Notes under the pieces: generated by a model
What the model saw: only the letters and a program-made list of their open reading frames with translations
Told to the model about the DNA's origin: nothing
The model's database searches: none
Position numbers and translations under genes: made by a program
Shown: piece after piece, positions 45,650-57,639 of the stretch
Position numbering within the stretch: the first letter of the stretch is position 1
Layout of the letters: the number at the start of each line of letters is the position of its first letter
Source: Meconema thalassinum
Taxonomy: Eukaryota > Arthropoda > Insecta > Orthoptera > Tettigoniidae
Reading direction: 5' to 3'
Assembly (NCBI GenBank): GCA_946902985.2
Contig: CAMPQE020000052.1
Location: forward strand, 1,674,001-1,738,000
Length of the DNA: 64,000 bases

Positions 45650-46000
45650 TCATCTTCACTGTTAGTGGTAGGAAAATATACCACGTCAGTAGCTTTTATC
45701 TTTACCATCATATTCCTGTCACTAATATGACAGGTATTCATAACATTTTGACACCATTTACCTTTTAGGGTTATTGCTACTCCATTCAGTCCACCTGTAT
45801 CATTTCCCTGAAATTGCCTGATTGAAAGTCACTGTTTCATGCCCATCGAGATCAACAGACACCCAGCATACCCAGGTCTTTCTTTATCATTGAGATCTTT
45901 ACTTCTTCCAATTTTCCAAGCTTAGATAGTGTTCTCACATTCCATGTACCTAAGTTGAACATGCTGCTTTCTTTGCAAGGACTTCGCATGATAACGACTA
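45650..46000 (-). mobile_element. LINE endonuclease, N-terminal half (split by the satellite)
   Basis: On the minus strand: a start at about 45962 with MFNLGTWNVRTLSKLG, the classic N-terminal endonuclease motif, then KKDLGMLGV, GGLNGVAI, and VVYFPTTNSEDD at the satellite junction. The next expected motif (GDFNAxVG) appears at 32117, across the satellite. Only about 25-30 codons of the usual sequence between the two motifs are missing. Confidence 0.8.
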
Positions 46001-46089
46001 GTGGTTTTTCCTTCACAAACTCACATCACAGATAACTTCTGGTCACTGTAACAAGTGATAGGGTCTTCCACACATCAGAAACAGTTCCC

Positions 46090-46215
46090 ATCACAAATAG
46101 GTTATAAACATTCACACTGGATACCATATATATACTGCGCCAGATTTCAATCCTGCAACCTTGGCACCAGCAGGCGAGAATGTTGCCGCTGCACCACGCT
46201 GCCAGCCATTGTTCC
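46090..46215 (-). mobile_element. SINE fragment, family B, minus strand
   Basis: Reverse complement reads GGCAGCGTGGTGCAGCGGC then CCAAGGTTGCAGGATTGAAA, a mutated A box and B box. It resembles the unit at 19790-19910. Confidence 0.65.
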
Positions 46216-46859
46216 GGAGGGGATAATACAGTACTTGAGCATGGTCACAGTGAGTGGCTGCAATCGTCCCATTAGCCCGTGTAAAATAGTGATCACACAG
46301 GTTCTTTTCTATGCTGCCATTATAGGACTGCTCTTTATGTAAATCAGTGCGCTATTATCAACATAAATTGCAAACAAGATGGACTTGGAAATGGGACGTA
46401 GTAGGAGTTTGTTTAAATGCAGACAGGGATGTTAGCTTAGATATCCAGTTTATAGCGCCATCTTATTGCCTTAGGAGCCTCGACTCGTTTTTCCATGAAG
46501 TGTTCTTGTCCTACTTAAACCTGTTCTCTGTATTCTCTTCCGCTTTCATGTTAGTAACATGACATCACATGCTTTGACTCTTCAGTCTGGCTTCTTGGCC
46601 TTTGATTCGGACACCCTAAGATGCGACTCCAGCTTGAAGAGGCCGCTGAGTGTGACTTTGGGCCAGATAATCTTCATGTTTCGCCCCGGTCACCATATAT
46701 ATGCAAGTCTCCCAGATATCACTGATTAGCGAGAAGAAAGGTAGCCGATCGTAAATATTACCCTGAAGTCCTGTCTGGTAAGCTATTTAAGAGTAGCCTA
46801 ATTATGAGGCCAGAAGCCATTAACGTAAGGAAACCCATGTATATACAATTTAGATCAGA
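46216..46859. other. Unassigned stretch in intron 4
   Basis: No gene or repeat recognised. Confidence 0.4.
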
Positions 46860-47050
46860 AAAAGGAAGATTGTAGTTTAACGTGACTGTGAATCTTATGA
46901 TTATGAACCACGGGACCTCCGTTTTACGTGGAATCCGAAGCACAGGACATGGCATTTCACTTCGAAAATTTCACAAGCATTGACCGGGAATCGAACACTT
47001 GGTGAAAGGCGAACAGCTTGACCACTGTGCCACCACGTTAGGGCTAGAAG
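46860..47050 (-). mobile_element. SINE, family B, minus strand
   Basis: Reverse complement shows GTGGCACAGTGGTCAAGC, GTTCGATTCCCGGTCAATGC (B box) and a tail with TCGGATTCCACGTAAAACG and GGTCCCGTGGTTC. It matches the unit at 20050-20165. Confidence 0.78.
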
Positions 47051-47379
47051 CACCACCACGCTGCTCTCTTGCTCAGTTCCCTGGCAGTGATTGCATTTGT
47101 GGGGGGAGGGAATAATCCAGTATAGCTATTGTCGTTCCGAATACGCAACTCGCACCTTGCGCTCTTGCCTGACGTCACACGTCACTGAAATGCCCTGGGC
47201 CGCTGTAGACACAGCGACCATCCCGGCTCGACGTTGCGTACATCTCACGTCTGGCGCAGGCACAAAGGTAATACTTTTTAGTGCTTGGGCCTTGGTTCTT
47301 TGCCCCACACTGATCAAATTTGAACATTACTCTAACATAGGAACCTTATGACCACAGTATCCCTGACTGTGAATGAATC

Positions 47380-47695
47380 GGTCGGCTCGTTGCGTAGTAG
47401 CTAGCATTCATGGCCGTCACCGGGGAGGTCCGGGTTCGAATCCCCACTCTGCCAAGAACTTTAATTCTGGTTTGAGAGCTGGAACGGGATACACTCAGCC
47501 TCGTGAGGGAAAACTGAGAAGAGGCGGGTTTAATTCCTATCTCAACCATCCTGGAAGTAGTTTTCCGTGGTTTCTCACATCTCCACCAAAATTAATAGTA
47601 CACACACTACAGTATTACAGACATCGCAGTGATACAGGTTATCAGACATTTACTCATACCCAAGTACACGGGGCTAGGTGACCACTATTTCGCAG
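47380..47695 (+). mobile_element. SINE, family C
   Basis: The head includes CGTAGTAGCTAGC, and GGTCCGGGTTCGAATCCCCA near 47425 contains a good B box. The body has ACACTCAGCCTCGTGAGGG, AACTGAGAAGAGGCGGGTTT and ACCCAAGTACACGGGGCTAG. Parallel to 21015-21365. Confidence 0.78.
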
Positions 47696-48154
47696 ATCAC
47701 CTAAAGAATCAACAACACCTAAGTGAATTAGCAATTACTACGAGCGCCAGGTCACCACCACCAACCGGTACACCCTTGCTGCCATAAAACGCGAAAGCTT
47801 TAAATTGTGGATTGTGTCGTGAGCGGTTTTTATAAGTTTTTCACAGGCAGATCTAATCATACGGGAGAAAATCGACTGCAGTTTGCACGCTCCCGAAAAT
47901 GGTTCGCCTAACGCTTTAGATTATTCTGGGCAAAAAAGTATGGAATTTAATTATAAAAATTCACATTAGCTCTTTTAATAGCGTACGGTAAATTAAGTAA
48001 ATTAAAATACCGTGCGCTCATTCTTTTCTTTGATAGAGCGACTCAGCCACTCTCCCTGTTGGTGCTGGTTATCAATGGAAAAGTGGATTTAAATGCAATA
48101 TAATTGTTAGTCTAATATTGAGTCTCTTTATTTAGTTGTGTACCTTATTTATTA
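47696..48154. other. Unassigned stretch in intron 4
   Basis: AT-rich. No gene or repeat recognised. Confidence 0.4.
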
Positions 48155-48350
48155 CCAGGGTGCACTCAGCCTCGTGTGGACAATTGAGTAGCTGTCTGAG
48201 AGTGAGGCAGCGCCCCGGTCACGAAAAACCAAGATTAACGGCCAAGGGGACCTGACGCGCTGACCACGTGTCACCCTAATATCTGCATGCCAAATGGCTG
48301 GGCAGCAGTCGCTTCGTAGGCCTAGGCCCTCATGGGCTGTGGTGCCAGTT
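48155..48350 (+). mobile_element. SINE body, family A, 5'-truncated
   Basis: GGGTGCACTCAGCCTCGTG, GAGTAGCTGTCTGAGAGTGA and GAGGCAGCGCCCCGGTCACG match 15270-15335. It ends in an (ATT)n tail at about 48340-48360. The tRNA-like head is missing. Confidence 0.78.
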
Positions 48351-48354
48351 ATTA

Positions 48355-48870
48355 TTATTATTACATTATTTATAAGAAAGCCGGCTTTGAAATAATTTGT
48401 CTGGAGCGTGGCGCTCTATGGAAGTATAACTTGGAATGTTGCTGCAGCAGTAAAGAGGAGAATAGAAGCGTTTGAAATGTGGTGTTACAAGAGAATGATG
48501 GAGATCAGATGCGTAGATAGAGTTACAAACGAAGAGGCATTAAGTTAGGACGAGTGAGAAAGGAGAGACGTCTCTGCTGACTACTAATGAAGAGAAGAGA
48601 TAGGTTGGTAGGACAAAAACTAAGACACCCAAAAATAGCAAATTTAGTTATGGAAAGAAGGCTCCATGACAAGAACTGTAGGGTTAGACCAAGGTTAGAA
48701 TATGTTAAATAGATTGCCTCAGATGTGGGATGTGGTAGCTACGGTATGAAGAGATGAAACTATTATCTCAGAACAGGAAGCCATGAAGCGCTGCATCAAT
48801 CCAGTCAACAGACTGAAGACTCGAAGAAGAAGGAGAAGAAGACTGAAATACCTTCAACAGTGAAAACTCT
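48355..48870 (+). mobile_element. Non-LTR retrotransposon 3' end (family 1), third copy
   Basis: Matches 16430-16860: GAATAGAAGCGTTTGAAATG, GAGATCAGATGCGTAGATAG, AGGTTGGTAGGAC and CTGCATCAATCCAGTCAA. Non-coding through decay. It ends in a purine-rich (GAAGAA)n tail near 48818-48842. Confidence 0.75.
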
Positions 48871-49040
48871 GAATGAGAATGGCTAGTAAATATCAATATC
48901 CACCTATACCAGACAATAACACAAATAAATATGTTCAATTAAAAATATTAAAAGAGGATAACTTATTCAGAGGCAATATTTTTCGATTGCATTCAGAAAA
49001 AAAAAAAACAATATTTTACATTATTTTAGGGTCTACTTAC

Positions 49041-49099
49041 TCATTTGGATGATTTCTATTTGCATCCCTCTCGTCATCATGGGTTTCTTCTTTTATAAC
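49041..49099 (-). CDS. C2H2 zinc-finger gene, exon 4
   Basis: 59 nt between acceptor TTTTTGTCACTAG and donor AATGA/GTAAGTAG. It starts in phase 0 and leaves two bases (GA) that exon 5 completes to GAG. It encodes an acidic-basic stretch beginning VIKEETHDDE, which contains a PsiKxE sumoylation-type motif (IKEE). The exon is too short to be convincing alone. The phase match on both sides and its place between exons 3 and 5 make it credible. Confidence 0.75.
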
Positions 49100-51521
49100 C
49101 TAGTGACAAAAATTAATCATAATTTTCTGAGGTATTATCTTACTCTTCTAAATAAGAAAAGAACAAAAGCATTAAAGAATAACACATGTTGACGGTTGTT
49201 AGAAGCGTCACTTATACACAAGAATTTTGTTCTCATAATCCATAGTTATTTCAGTTTTCATTGCAAAAAAAGCGAGGTACAATTTCACAATACACGTTGA
49301 CAAGGGAGACTAGCAAAATAGATCACCAATACATAGGTTGAAGGCCAAGACAGCAGAGTTGCGTACTGACCACTCCTTGGCAGATGTCCATTTGCTGAAT
49401 CCCCAGCCTACAGAAATCCATGGGGCGCGTCATAGAACAGCGAACACACGCCCATTCAAATCGCGAATTAGAGAAATATATTGATTCTACGAAAACTATG
49501 GTTCTTGAAGGGCACTATAAAAATACAAGCAAGAATTATGAAGTCATTTGTTCGTGTAAAACACCATATAAACAAAATATTTTATGTAGACGCTAGATAC
49601 AATATCAATGCGCAAGGAGAAGAAACGACACTGGAGAATCCAGTCACATGACCGGAGGGGCTAGGGAGTGTATAAATGGTGGAGTTCACAGATAGTGTAT
49701 CATATTAATTGGGCCACATAATCAAGAATATTACGGTGAAATTAATTGTAATGTGTACAAAACATTAATGTAAGCAGGATGAAAGACATCATTGAAATGA
49801 GCGCCCACTTTATAACTATGAATTAGTCATTTTGGAAGGGGTCGGCCTTGGCCATAAACTACGGAGGTGGAAGAAAACATGAAAGGTTATCCTTTTTGGC
49901 TATATTTATTTGACATTTCATTTATTTTGAAGATGATTTGTGAATGTAAATGTATAACATAGTCCAGTTAGGATACTTTTTCCCCTTAATTTTTGATATT
50001 TGTGATAGGCTAAAGTAGCGATTTGGAGGTGTCTTGTAGAAACAACGTATCACAAATCACCTGTTCGTTAGAAGAAGAGTATGTTGGAACGTAACTATGT
50101 ATATTGAGTGCGAAATCACGGATAGACGTCTGGATGGAGTGATAATATATGATTTCATGACCAGTGATACAATATTATTAGTAATGTTGAGACTGCCAGC
50201 TCATTCACCACGAGAAATCCTTTGAATTTAAAAGCAAGCGATTGATTGATCAGCGAGATTGATCACGTGTTATTATTTGATGTGGAATATTAGTGATTCG
50301 AAAGGTAAAATTTATAATGTGTGAGTAATTCGCATGCAATATGTGTGCATTATGGATAATGTGCCATTTTAAGTTAAGCCATGTGGCAGGTGTAGCCACT
50401 TACCGCCCATAGTTTGTGACGCAGGTAAACCTATAATATGTGAATATTTGACTAAGAGCCATTCACAGACTCAATCTGCGAGGCCATGGGAGCCAAATTG
50501 TTTACGTTGAGGTTCGAGTGAGTTAGTTTCCACTAAGCTACACAAATGATATGCATTACCGCATACAATAGCATCTTAATTGTTCAACGGAGATACATGT
50601 GATCTTGGAGCCTCAGCGAGAAATGAATCACACTTATCATCCCGATGTGAACAGATGTGTTGGTGATATATATTGAGTTTGATATTTTAAGCCTAACATT
50701 TGAGAGGTTATTAACTTCGGATCAGATGATTGTAAACAAGGGAAATTCTTTCCCCTGAGTGTTTCCAGTTTAGATTAGGTTTGTGGATTCCATTTTTATT
50801 GTTCAGTTTAGTTCACTGGAAGGGTACGTTATTTGAAAACGAATTTAGAATTGGTGAATTTCATATTTATATCGAGGTAGACATTTCTGTTTTTTGTCTT
50901 AATTCGACGGGAACGTTATATTAAAACACATTTATAGATTATGAGATCCTGGTTCAACGGTCTATCCACACATTTTGACGTTTGATTTTGATGAGCGTTT
51001 GTTATAATCAGTGATAGAAGTGATACCTTCGTTTGAGAGGATTTTTCAGTCAGAGTTTGTTCTGATAGATCCATCTAAGTGTATAAGGGGGTTACTCGTC
51101 ATAATTTGATATTTGAGATTATTTCATTGTGAGTAGTATGATGTGTTTGTCATTCTCCCACTTATAAATAAATAGCAGTTGTCACCGATCATTTCTCATT
51201 TATTGTAGTAGAGAGGAAAAGATCTGAAGAAATATTTATCTCTCCCCCCCACCCCCCATATCATTTCAAATGCAATTTCGTGGAAGTAAATTTTATGTGT
51301 CAATTATTATTATCTTTATTATTAAGCCAGCAGAAGGCAATCTTCCTCACGACTTGTACCTTCTACACCAAACCCTACCTAATAACAGAAAGCTTCCATC
51401 TGGCATCAGTACAGTCTGAACACACAATTTTATTTACCCTTAATTGCAATGGTGAGAGGAAGATGGCGATCAAGTGATGGCTCGTATAAGGTGCAACAAG
51501 TAGTAACCCAAAGGTTCTTAC
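49100..51521. other. Intron 3 of the zinc-finger gene
   Basis: About 2.4 kb, AT-rich. It has a C-rich tract at 51244-51258. No other gene or mobile element was recognised. Confidence 0.6.
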
Positions 51522-51638
51522 CTCTTTCAAATCTCCATCACTCGCTAAAGGAGGGATTTCTATTTCTTCCCTTCTTGGAACAAGCTCTGGTATCGAAAAG
51601 TCTTCTATCTTAATGTCCTCAGTTCGATCAGTATCATC
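51522..51638 (-). CDS. C2H2 zinc-finger gene, exon 3
   Basis: 117 nt (39 codons, phase 0 at both ends) between acceptor ATTTCTCTGCAG and donor GAAAGAG/GTAAGAACC. The peptide is acidic. It begins DDTDRTEDIKIEDFS and later has VPRREEIEIPPLAS. IKIE fits the PsiKxE sumoylation consensus. It has no stop in the used frame. Confidence 0.82.
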
Positions 51639-53668
51639 CTGCAGAGAAATTACTTGTTTTACAAACGCGTTCCTTTACATAGGTGGAAATAAATCATACA
51701 CAGTTTTCCATCATTTTGAATACCATCCAAACACAATGCGACATACAGGACCTAGATAAGAAATATGAGACTTCACTGATTGAGAGACGACTTTCTGAAG
51801 GAACAGATGAGCTGTCAACAATACGACAACCCAATCGAGATCATGTTTATTCTTGTACATATTTTTCTTGTATGTCATTTGCTTCTTGTACAGCTTAGGA
51901 ATGAGTTTCAGATGCGACGTTTTGTAGGATACTTTGTACGGGATTTAGCTAGCGAGATTTAATTTGATTAATTTAAATGGTGGATGTGGTTCCATAATAT
52001 CTTATTATTTTTATTCTGGTTTCATTGTCAGATGTTACTGATCGTTGTGGAACGACAGGGGATTAGGCATCTACCGAAGGTAGGAGCAATGTAACTAGAT
52101 CTGATGAATAATTGACATTTGTATTTGCGTTGGTACTATTTTTGTACCATTTCTTAGCTTATATTTTAATGGCGTTTCGGAATATAGGACTTCTGGAGGT
52201 CAAATTCGGACAGTAATGTAAACTGAAATTTATTTTCAGGAGTGTTTATTTTGTAGTTAGATCGTGGACTAACCACCACATCCCCAATACAGAGTGAGCT
52301 AGGGATCTTTTGTGAAGAAATCACTTACGGACACGAATATTTATCTTAAAATGTGTGGTTATTTGTAGTAGATTTTGAACCTTCTGTTTATTAATAAGCA
52401 TGTGATTCGACTAGCTTCATAACCACACCCAAAACCTGAGAGTAACGGTCTCGTGTTGGGACTAGTTCAAATCCATGTGTGTTTGCTGGTGAAGGGATCT
52501 CACGAGGGTTGATTTGGCTTTCGACTCAGAGGTATCTCGGATCAATATGGGCACAACATATTCGCCCTGTTCACTTGATCAGTAAGCACGCCTATATATG
52601 AATTCTACGTCAGACCGCGCAACATCTAATTATTCGCAGAGATTGCGAGCTGAGCTATTACATGGAGAAAGATGCATGAGAGAGCTGTGGAAGGATCAAG
52701 TAAGCTGTGAACTGCATCACACTCAAGAGATGAACACAAATATTAAAATAAGAGTAGACACCAACAATACAATAAACTGAGTTGGAAATGTACTGCACGA
52801 TATTAGACATTATTCTATGTGGGAATAATACACATGGTGACGATAACTGTTGCTTTAAGGTGCCTAACATCTAGGTTATCGGCGCCAGTAACAAATATTT
52901 GGAATGATGTAGAAGGACATGGTGAAGGAGCAACCTCTCTGGTCACAGTGGGAAGAAGCCGGAAACGCTTACTTATTACTGTACAGTACTTGTCGAACGC
53001 TTAACAGCGTGAGCGCTGAGATTTGTGAATTGGACCGCATGGTACTGAAAGCTGTTAATTGAAATCATTTATAATACGGTGGAGAACATTTATTTGCCAG
53101 TGCGGAATACGCTAGTAATGCGGCGAATATTTCACACATTTTGGTGAATTAATGAAACACTTGCGAACTGTTAACCGCATGGTCAATCATCTTACTGTGT
53201 GAAATAGTGCTGCGAATTGCAAAGTTCAATACCAGAGCTAAAGAGGAGAAGTTCTATTCTATTAAACAGTGTGCAGTGTAACTTCGTTATTGAAGGCCAT
53301 GGCGGCCAGATTGCAGTAATAAAATCATCTAATAGTTGACGAGGATGAGGCGGCTGTGATGTGTAAGAATATTAACAAGTGCAATAGGGAAGACATCAGT
53401 ATCAGATTCAATGCAGTGCAATTCTTTAACACATTCAAATAACTGTAGAAGCATTGCATCATGGAGGATATTTTCGTGATATCACTGGTTCTAAATCACG
53501 TCGTAGCCATATAAAACCTTTCACATTGGGGGACAACCTATCTCCATGATCACCGCCCTGACAAGTGGAATATATCAGAATACCTTATATTCCAGGCAGT
53601 TGTGCTAAGCAATTACACCATTATACCATGGAAGTAAGGAAGAGGTCTTACCCCTTATGAAATTAGGG

Positions 53669-53692
53669 ATATATATATATATATATATATAT
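53669..53692. repeat. (AT)n microsatellite
   Basis: Eleven to twelve uninterrupted AT dinucleotides. Confidence 0.95.
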
Positions 53693-54499
53693 CAGGTATT
53701 GCCGAGAACTGCAAATTAGGGTGAGAAAAAGGATGATCACGGTACCTATAACTTTCGGGATCAGAATTGAGGGACAGCTCAACTAGGGATGGTCAAAGTG
53801 GAGCCCGACACAAGTAAACAGGTCATGTAGTCGTGGTAAGTTGGTACTCAGAATTTGTATACACTTTAGCTGTTAAAAAGTTAGGTAGTAATGGAGAGTT
53901 TAAGGGGCGTCATCTGCCCCCACTTAAGCTGTCCAAAACAAGAATTTATACAAATTATTCTAGAGAACATGATACTCTGCAATCTGGTCCTGTACATCAA
54001 GAGTTGACAAATGAACTACCAGAGGCAAAGTGCATTAGTCGTGTAATTGCTTGGAACAATTACCTGAATGTAAGATTTTCTGTTTGTTCCGTTGGCGGAC
54101 ACTTTTTCAAGAAAATTGAAGAATAAAGAAGTGGTGAAGATTATTTATTAATTCTGACTGAAAGTAGAACGCGGCTTATACATTTGCATCAGACATGAAT
54201 GTGACTTTTACATACCTTGTGTCCTTGTTTCATCTTCTGGGCGATATTACGTATTGAAATTAGGAACCCTGGTCACTACTGCACCTCATATATGTGCTAA
54301 AGTACGTAAACATGTGTTATTTATTGCTCTCTTAAAAACGGCTGCAATGTTCCGAGAGCGCTTGCATCTAATTGAACTGTCAGCAGGGCGCAATCTAACG
54401 GCACACACCGAGGTGCACAAATTGTTGCCAACATACGGGATACAAAATCACTGTTGATAAAGAAAAGTAGGACACAAAATCCATGTTTAATTAACAAAA

Positions 54500-56085
54500 C
54501 CTTGATCCGGACGCGTTAGGCTGTAACCATTGTCAAAAACTATTGATCTGGACGCGTTAGGCTGTAACCATTGTCAAAAACCATTGATCTGTAGGCGTTA
54601 GGCTGTAACTTTTGTCAAAAAACTTTGATTTGCACGCGTTAGGCTGTAACAATTGTCAAATACCATTGATCTGAACGCGTTAGGCTGTAACCATTGTCAA
54701 AAACCATTGATCTGGACGCGTTAGGCTGCAACTATTGTCAAAAACCATTGATCTGGACGCGTTAGGCTGTATCCATCGTCAAGAACCATTGATCTGGACA
54801 CGTTGGGCAGTATCCATTGTCAAAAACCATTGGATTGGACGAAACGAAGGTTAGAATGGTTAGAATCTGGACGCGTTAGGCTGTAACCATTGTCAAAAAC
54901 CATTGATCTGGACCCATTAGGCTGTAGCTATTGTCAAAAACCATTGATCTGGACACGTTAGGCTGTAACTATTGTCAAAAAACAATGATCTGGAGGCGTT
55001 AGGCTGTAACTATTGTCAAAAAACATTGATTTGCACGCGTTAGGCTGTAACTATTGTCAAAAACCGTTGATCTGGATGCGTTAGAATGTAACTATTGTCA
55101 AGAACCATTGATCTGGAGGCGTTAGGCTGTAACTATTGTCAAAAAACTTTGATCTGCACGCTTTAGGCTGTATCCATTGTCCAAAACCATTTATCTGGAC
55201 GGGTTAGGCTGTAACCATTGTCAGAAACCATTGATCTGGACCCGTTAGGCTGTAACCATTGTCAAAACGATTGATCTGGAAGCATTAGGCTGTATTCATT
55301 GTCCAAAACCATTTATCTGGACGCATTAGGCTGTAACCATTGTCAGAAACCATTGATCTGGAAGCATTAGGCTGTAACCATTGTCAAAAACCATTGGTCT
55401 GGACCCGTTTGGCTGTAGCCATTGTCAAAAACCATTGATCTGGACCCGTTAGGCTGTAACTATTGTCCGAAAACATTGATCTGGAGGCGTTGGGCTGTAA
55501 CAATTGTCAAAAAACATTGATTTGAACGCGTTAGTCTGTAACTATTGTCAAAAACCATTGATCTGGAGGCATTAGGTTGTAACTATTGTCAAAAATCATT
55601 GATTTGAACGTGTTAGGCTGTAACTATTGTAAAAAAACATTAATCTGGACGCGTTAGGCTGTAACTATTGTCTAAAACCATTGATCAGGACGCGTTAGGC
55701 TGTATCCATTGTCAAAAACCATTGATCTGGACGCGTTAGGCTGTAAACATTGTCAAAAAAAATTGATTTGCACGCTTTATGCTGTAACTATAGTCAAAAA
55801 CCATTGATCTGGACACGTTAGGCTGTAACTATTGTCAAAGAACATTGATCTGTAGGCATTAGGCTGTAACTATTGTCAAAAAACATTGATTTGCACGCGT
55901 TAGGCTGTAACAATTGCCAAACACCATTGATCTGGACGCGTTAGGCTGCAACTATTGTCAAAAACCATTGATCTGGACGCTTTAGGCTGTAACCATCGTC
56001 AAGAACCATTGATCTGGACGCGTTGGGCTGTATCCATTGTCAAAAACCATTGGATTGGACGAAACGAAGGTTAGAATGGTCAGTA
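54500..56085. repeat. Minisatellite of about 41-42 bp with higher-order structure
   Basis: About 38 units on the pattern TTGATCTGGACGCGTTAGGC + TGTAACCATTGTCAAAAACC. Variants in the middle (TGGACGCG, TGCACGCG, TGGAGGCG, TGGACCCG) occur in a mixed order. A distinctive spacer, GGATTGGACGAAACGAAGG, occurs twice, about 1.2 kb apart (54834 and 56051), and the units before each spacer match variant by variant. That implies block duplication. Non-coding; it lies in intron 2. Confidence 0.9.
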
Positions 56086-56732
56086 GCTGGTGTGGCATAG
56101 TACGTAAGAATAAGGTTGGCAGTACTGTTTTAATGACGATTGATATGAACAATGGCAGCCACAGCTGGAATCTTGCCTATGTAAGTTGTGATCCTATTTT
56201 GGATGGCTGGGTGGGTCACAGACAGCGGAGGAGGAAACATTTATTTAAGCTTCATTCCCTGATTTATTTCTCGTCGTTTAATGAGGTAATTTGGCTAATT
56301 TTTGTACAATAGAGAATGTTATCGCTCGTTCTACTTTCATTCAGTGCTACCAATTATTCATTATTCATTAGAAATAGGCATGATTGCTGACGCCCAAGTT
56401 AGAAACTTAACATTGTTTTATGCCGGTATCGAGCTTGCTTTGCTGTGGCAGACTTCCCTGTACCCCACTAGCCTATAGCAACCAGCAGCGCATTCTCTTA
56501 AGGGCTATCATATCTCAAATGCCTTATATGATAGAGTTATAACATGGCACATTGTGTAGACTTAACCTATAATAGGATCCAGGGTGCCAGCAGAGTGGAA
56601 CTGCAGCATCAATACAATAACATCAGCTACTGTTGGCGTTCTTATAGAAAACAAGACTAAGTATTCCAATCTTCCAAACAATATTCATTCTAAAAATCAT
56701 TACAAGAGAAAAATCGCACAACCGATAATTAC

Positions 56733-56831
56733 CTGTAGTTCATGTTCCTCCTTAACTGCTATCCTTTCATCGTTAAATATATCAGCAGCCTCGTCTTTCA
56801 AGTTTTCTGAGGGCAACAGGGCAGTTGTCTC
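56733..56831 (-). CDS. C2H2 zinc-finger gene, exon 2
   Basis: 99 nt (33 codons, phase 0 at both ends) between acceptor GTGTTACTTCGCAG and donor CTACAG/GTAATT. The peptide begins ETTALLPSENLKDEAAD and ends RIAVKEEHELQ. LKDE and VKEE fit the PsiKxE consensus. It is separated from exon 1 by a short intron (56832-57021, 190 bp). Confidence 0.82.
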
Positions 56832-57021
56832 CTGCGAAGTAACACAAGTATGACCCAATCAGAAATATGCACACAAAATATGAGTACTAAGTTACGTTAC
56901 TAAACGTTAGCGTGCCATTTACCATTAAGTAGTGTGTTAAGTCACTAAACCTCACTTGTCATGCACATCACTAAGAATGCAATGTTACACCATATACCGT
57001 ACGAATCTAAATGCAACTCAC

Positions 57022-57090
57022 AGTGTTCGAGTTTTCAACTGTATCTGTCAACCAGTCTGGCTCACTTTTAATAAATAGTTGTTCCTCCAT
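57022..57090 (-). CDS. C2H2 zinc-finger gene, exon 1 (start codon)
   Basis: The ATG at 57090 in context AACACAATGG starts a 23-codon exon, MEEQLFIKSEPDWL..., ending in phase 0 at donor AACACT/GTGAGTTG. IKSE fits PsiKxE. A possible acceptor (TTGTGTTCTAG) lies 16 nt before the ATG, so there may be an untranslated exon further upstream. Short acidic leading exons of this type are common in insect C2H2 genes. The start is chosen because it is the only ATG in frame before the matched donor. Confidence 0.8.
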
Positions 57091-57110
57091 TGTGTTCAGG
57101 AAACTAGAAC

Positions 57111-57637
57111 ACAAGAAACGCACTGAAGATTTAATTATAGTCCTTACTTATACCATTGGGCTACGCCAAATCATTTTCATATACATTAAATCACATGAGG
57201 TAGTGCACAGTGATAAGGACTGGTTATGTGTTTGTCAACAACAGAAAAACAAATACGACCATGTCGCAGGTCGAATGAGTTGCTATCATTGCGATTGAAT
57301 TGATAAAATGGATAAGTAATTGTGTCTGCTTATAAAGCACAGACATATTAAAATAACTACATTCGTTCTTCTTATTCCCATGTACACACAAACTTGATTT
57401 GCGGTGAGTAGATTGAATATTATTTTTCAGACAATGAAGTACCGACGGTAAAAACCTATGAAAACGCTTAATTAGGCACAAGAAATTGACCTTAGTTTAC
57501 TGTACAGGTATTGTAAATCGCCACTAATAGCATACAGTCATTCGAAATACACAAATTACCAAGATCTCCTTCTGTTACAAACCACACTGTTCGAACGAGA
57601 ATCAACATCGACTCCAACTAAACATGAGGGTAACTTA
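57111..57637. other. Upstream region of the zinc-finger gene
   Basis: About 0.5 kb between exon 1 and the Tc1-like element. No clear TATA box on the minus strand and no other gene recognised. Confidence 0.45.
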
Positions 57638-57639
57638 TA

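Larger units (their letters stand above)
51639..56732. other. Intron 2 of the zinc-finger gene
   Basis: About 5.1 kb. It holds an (AT)n microsatellite at 53669-53692 and the minisatellite at 54500-56085. The remaining sequence, including a 97-codon plus-strand frame at 53833-54126, shows nothing I recognise. Confidence 0.6.

Noticed and set aside
53833..54126. A 97-codon plus-strand frame in intron 2
   Set aside because: No recognisable motif, no splice context and no repeat elsewhere in the window; could be chance.
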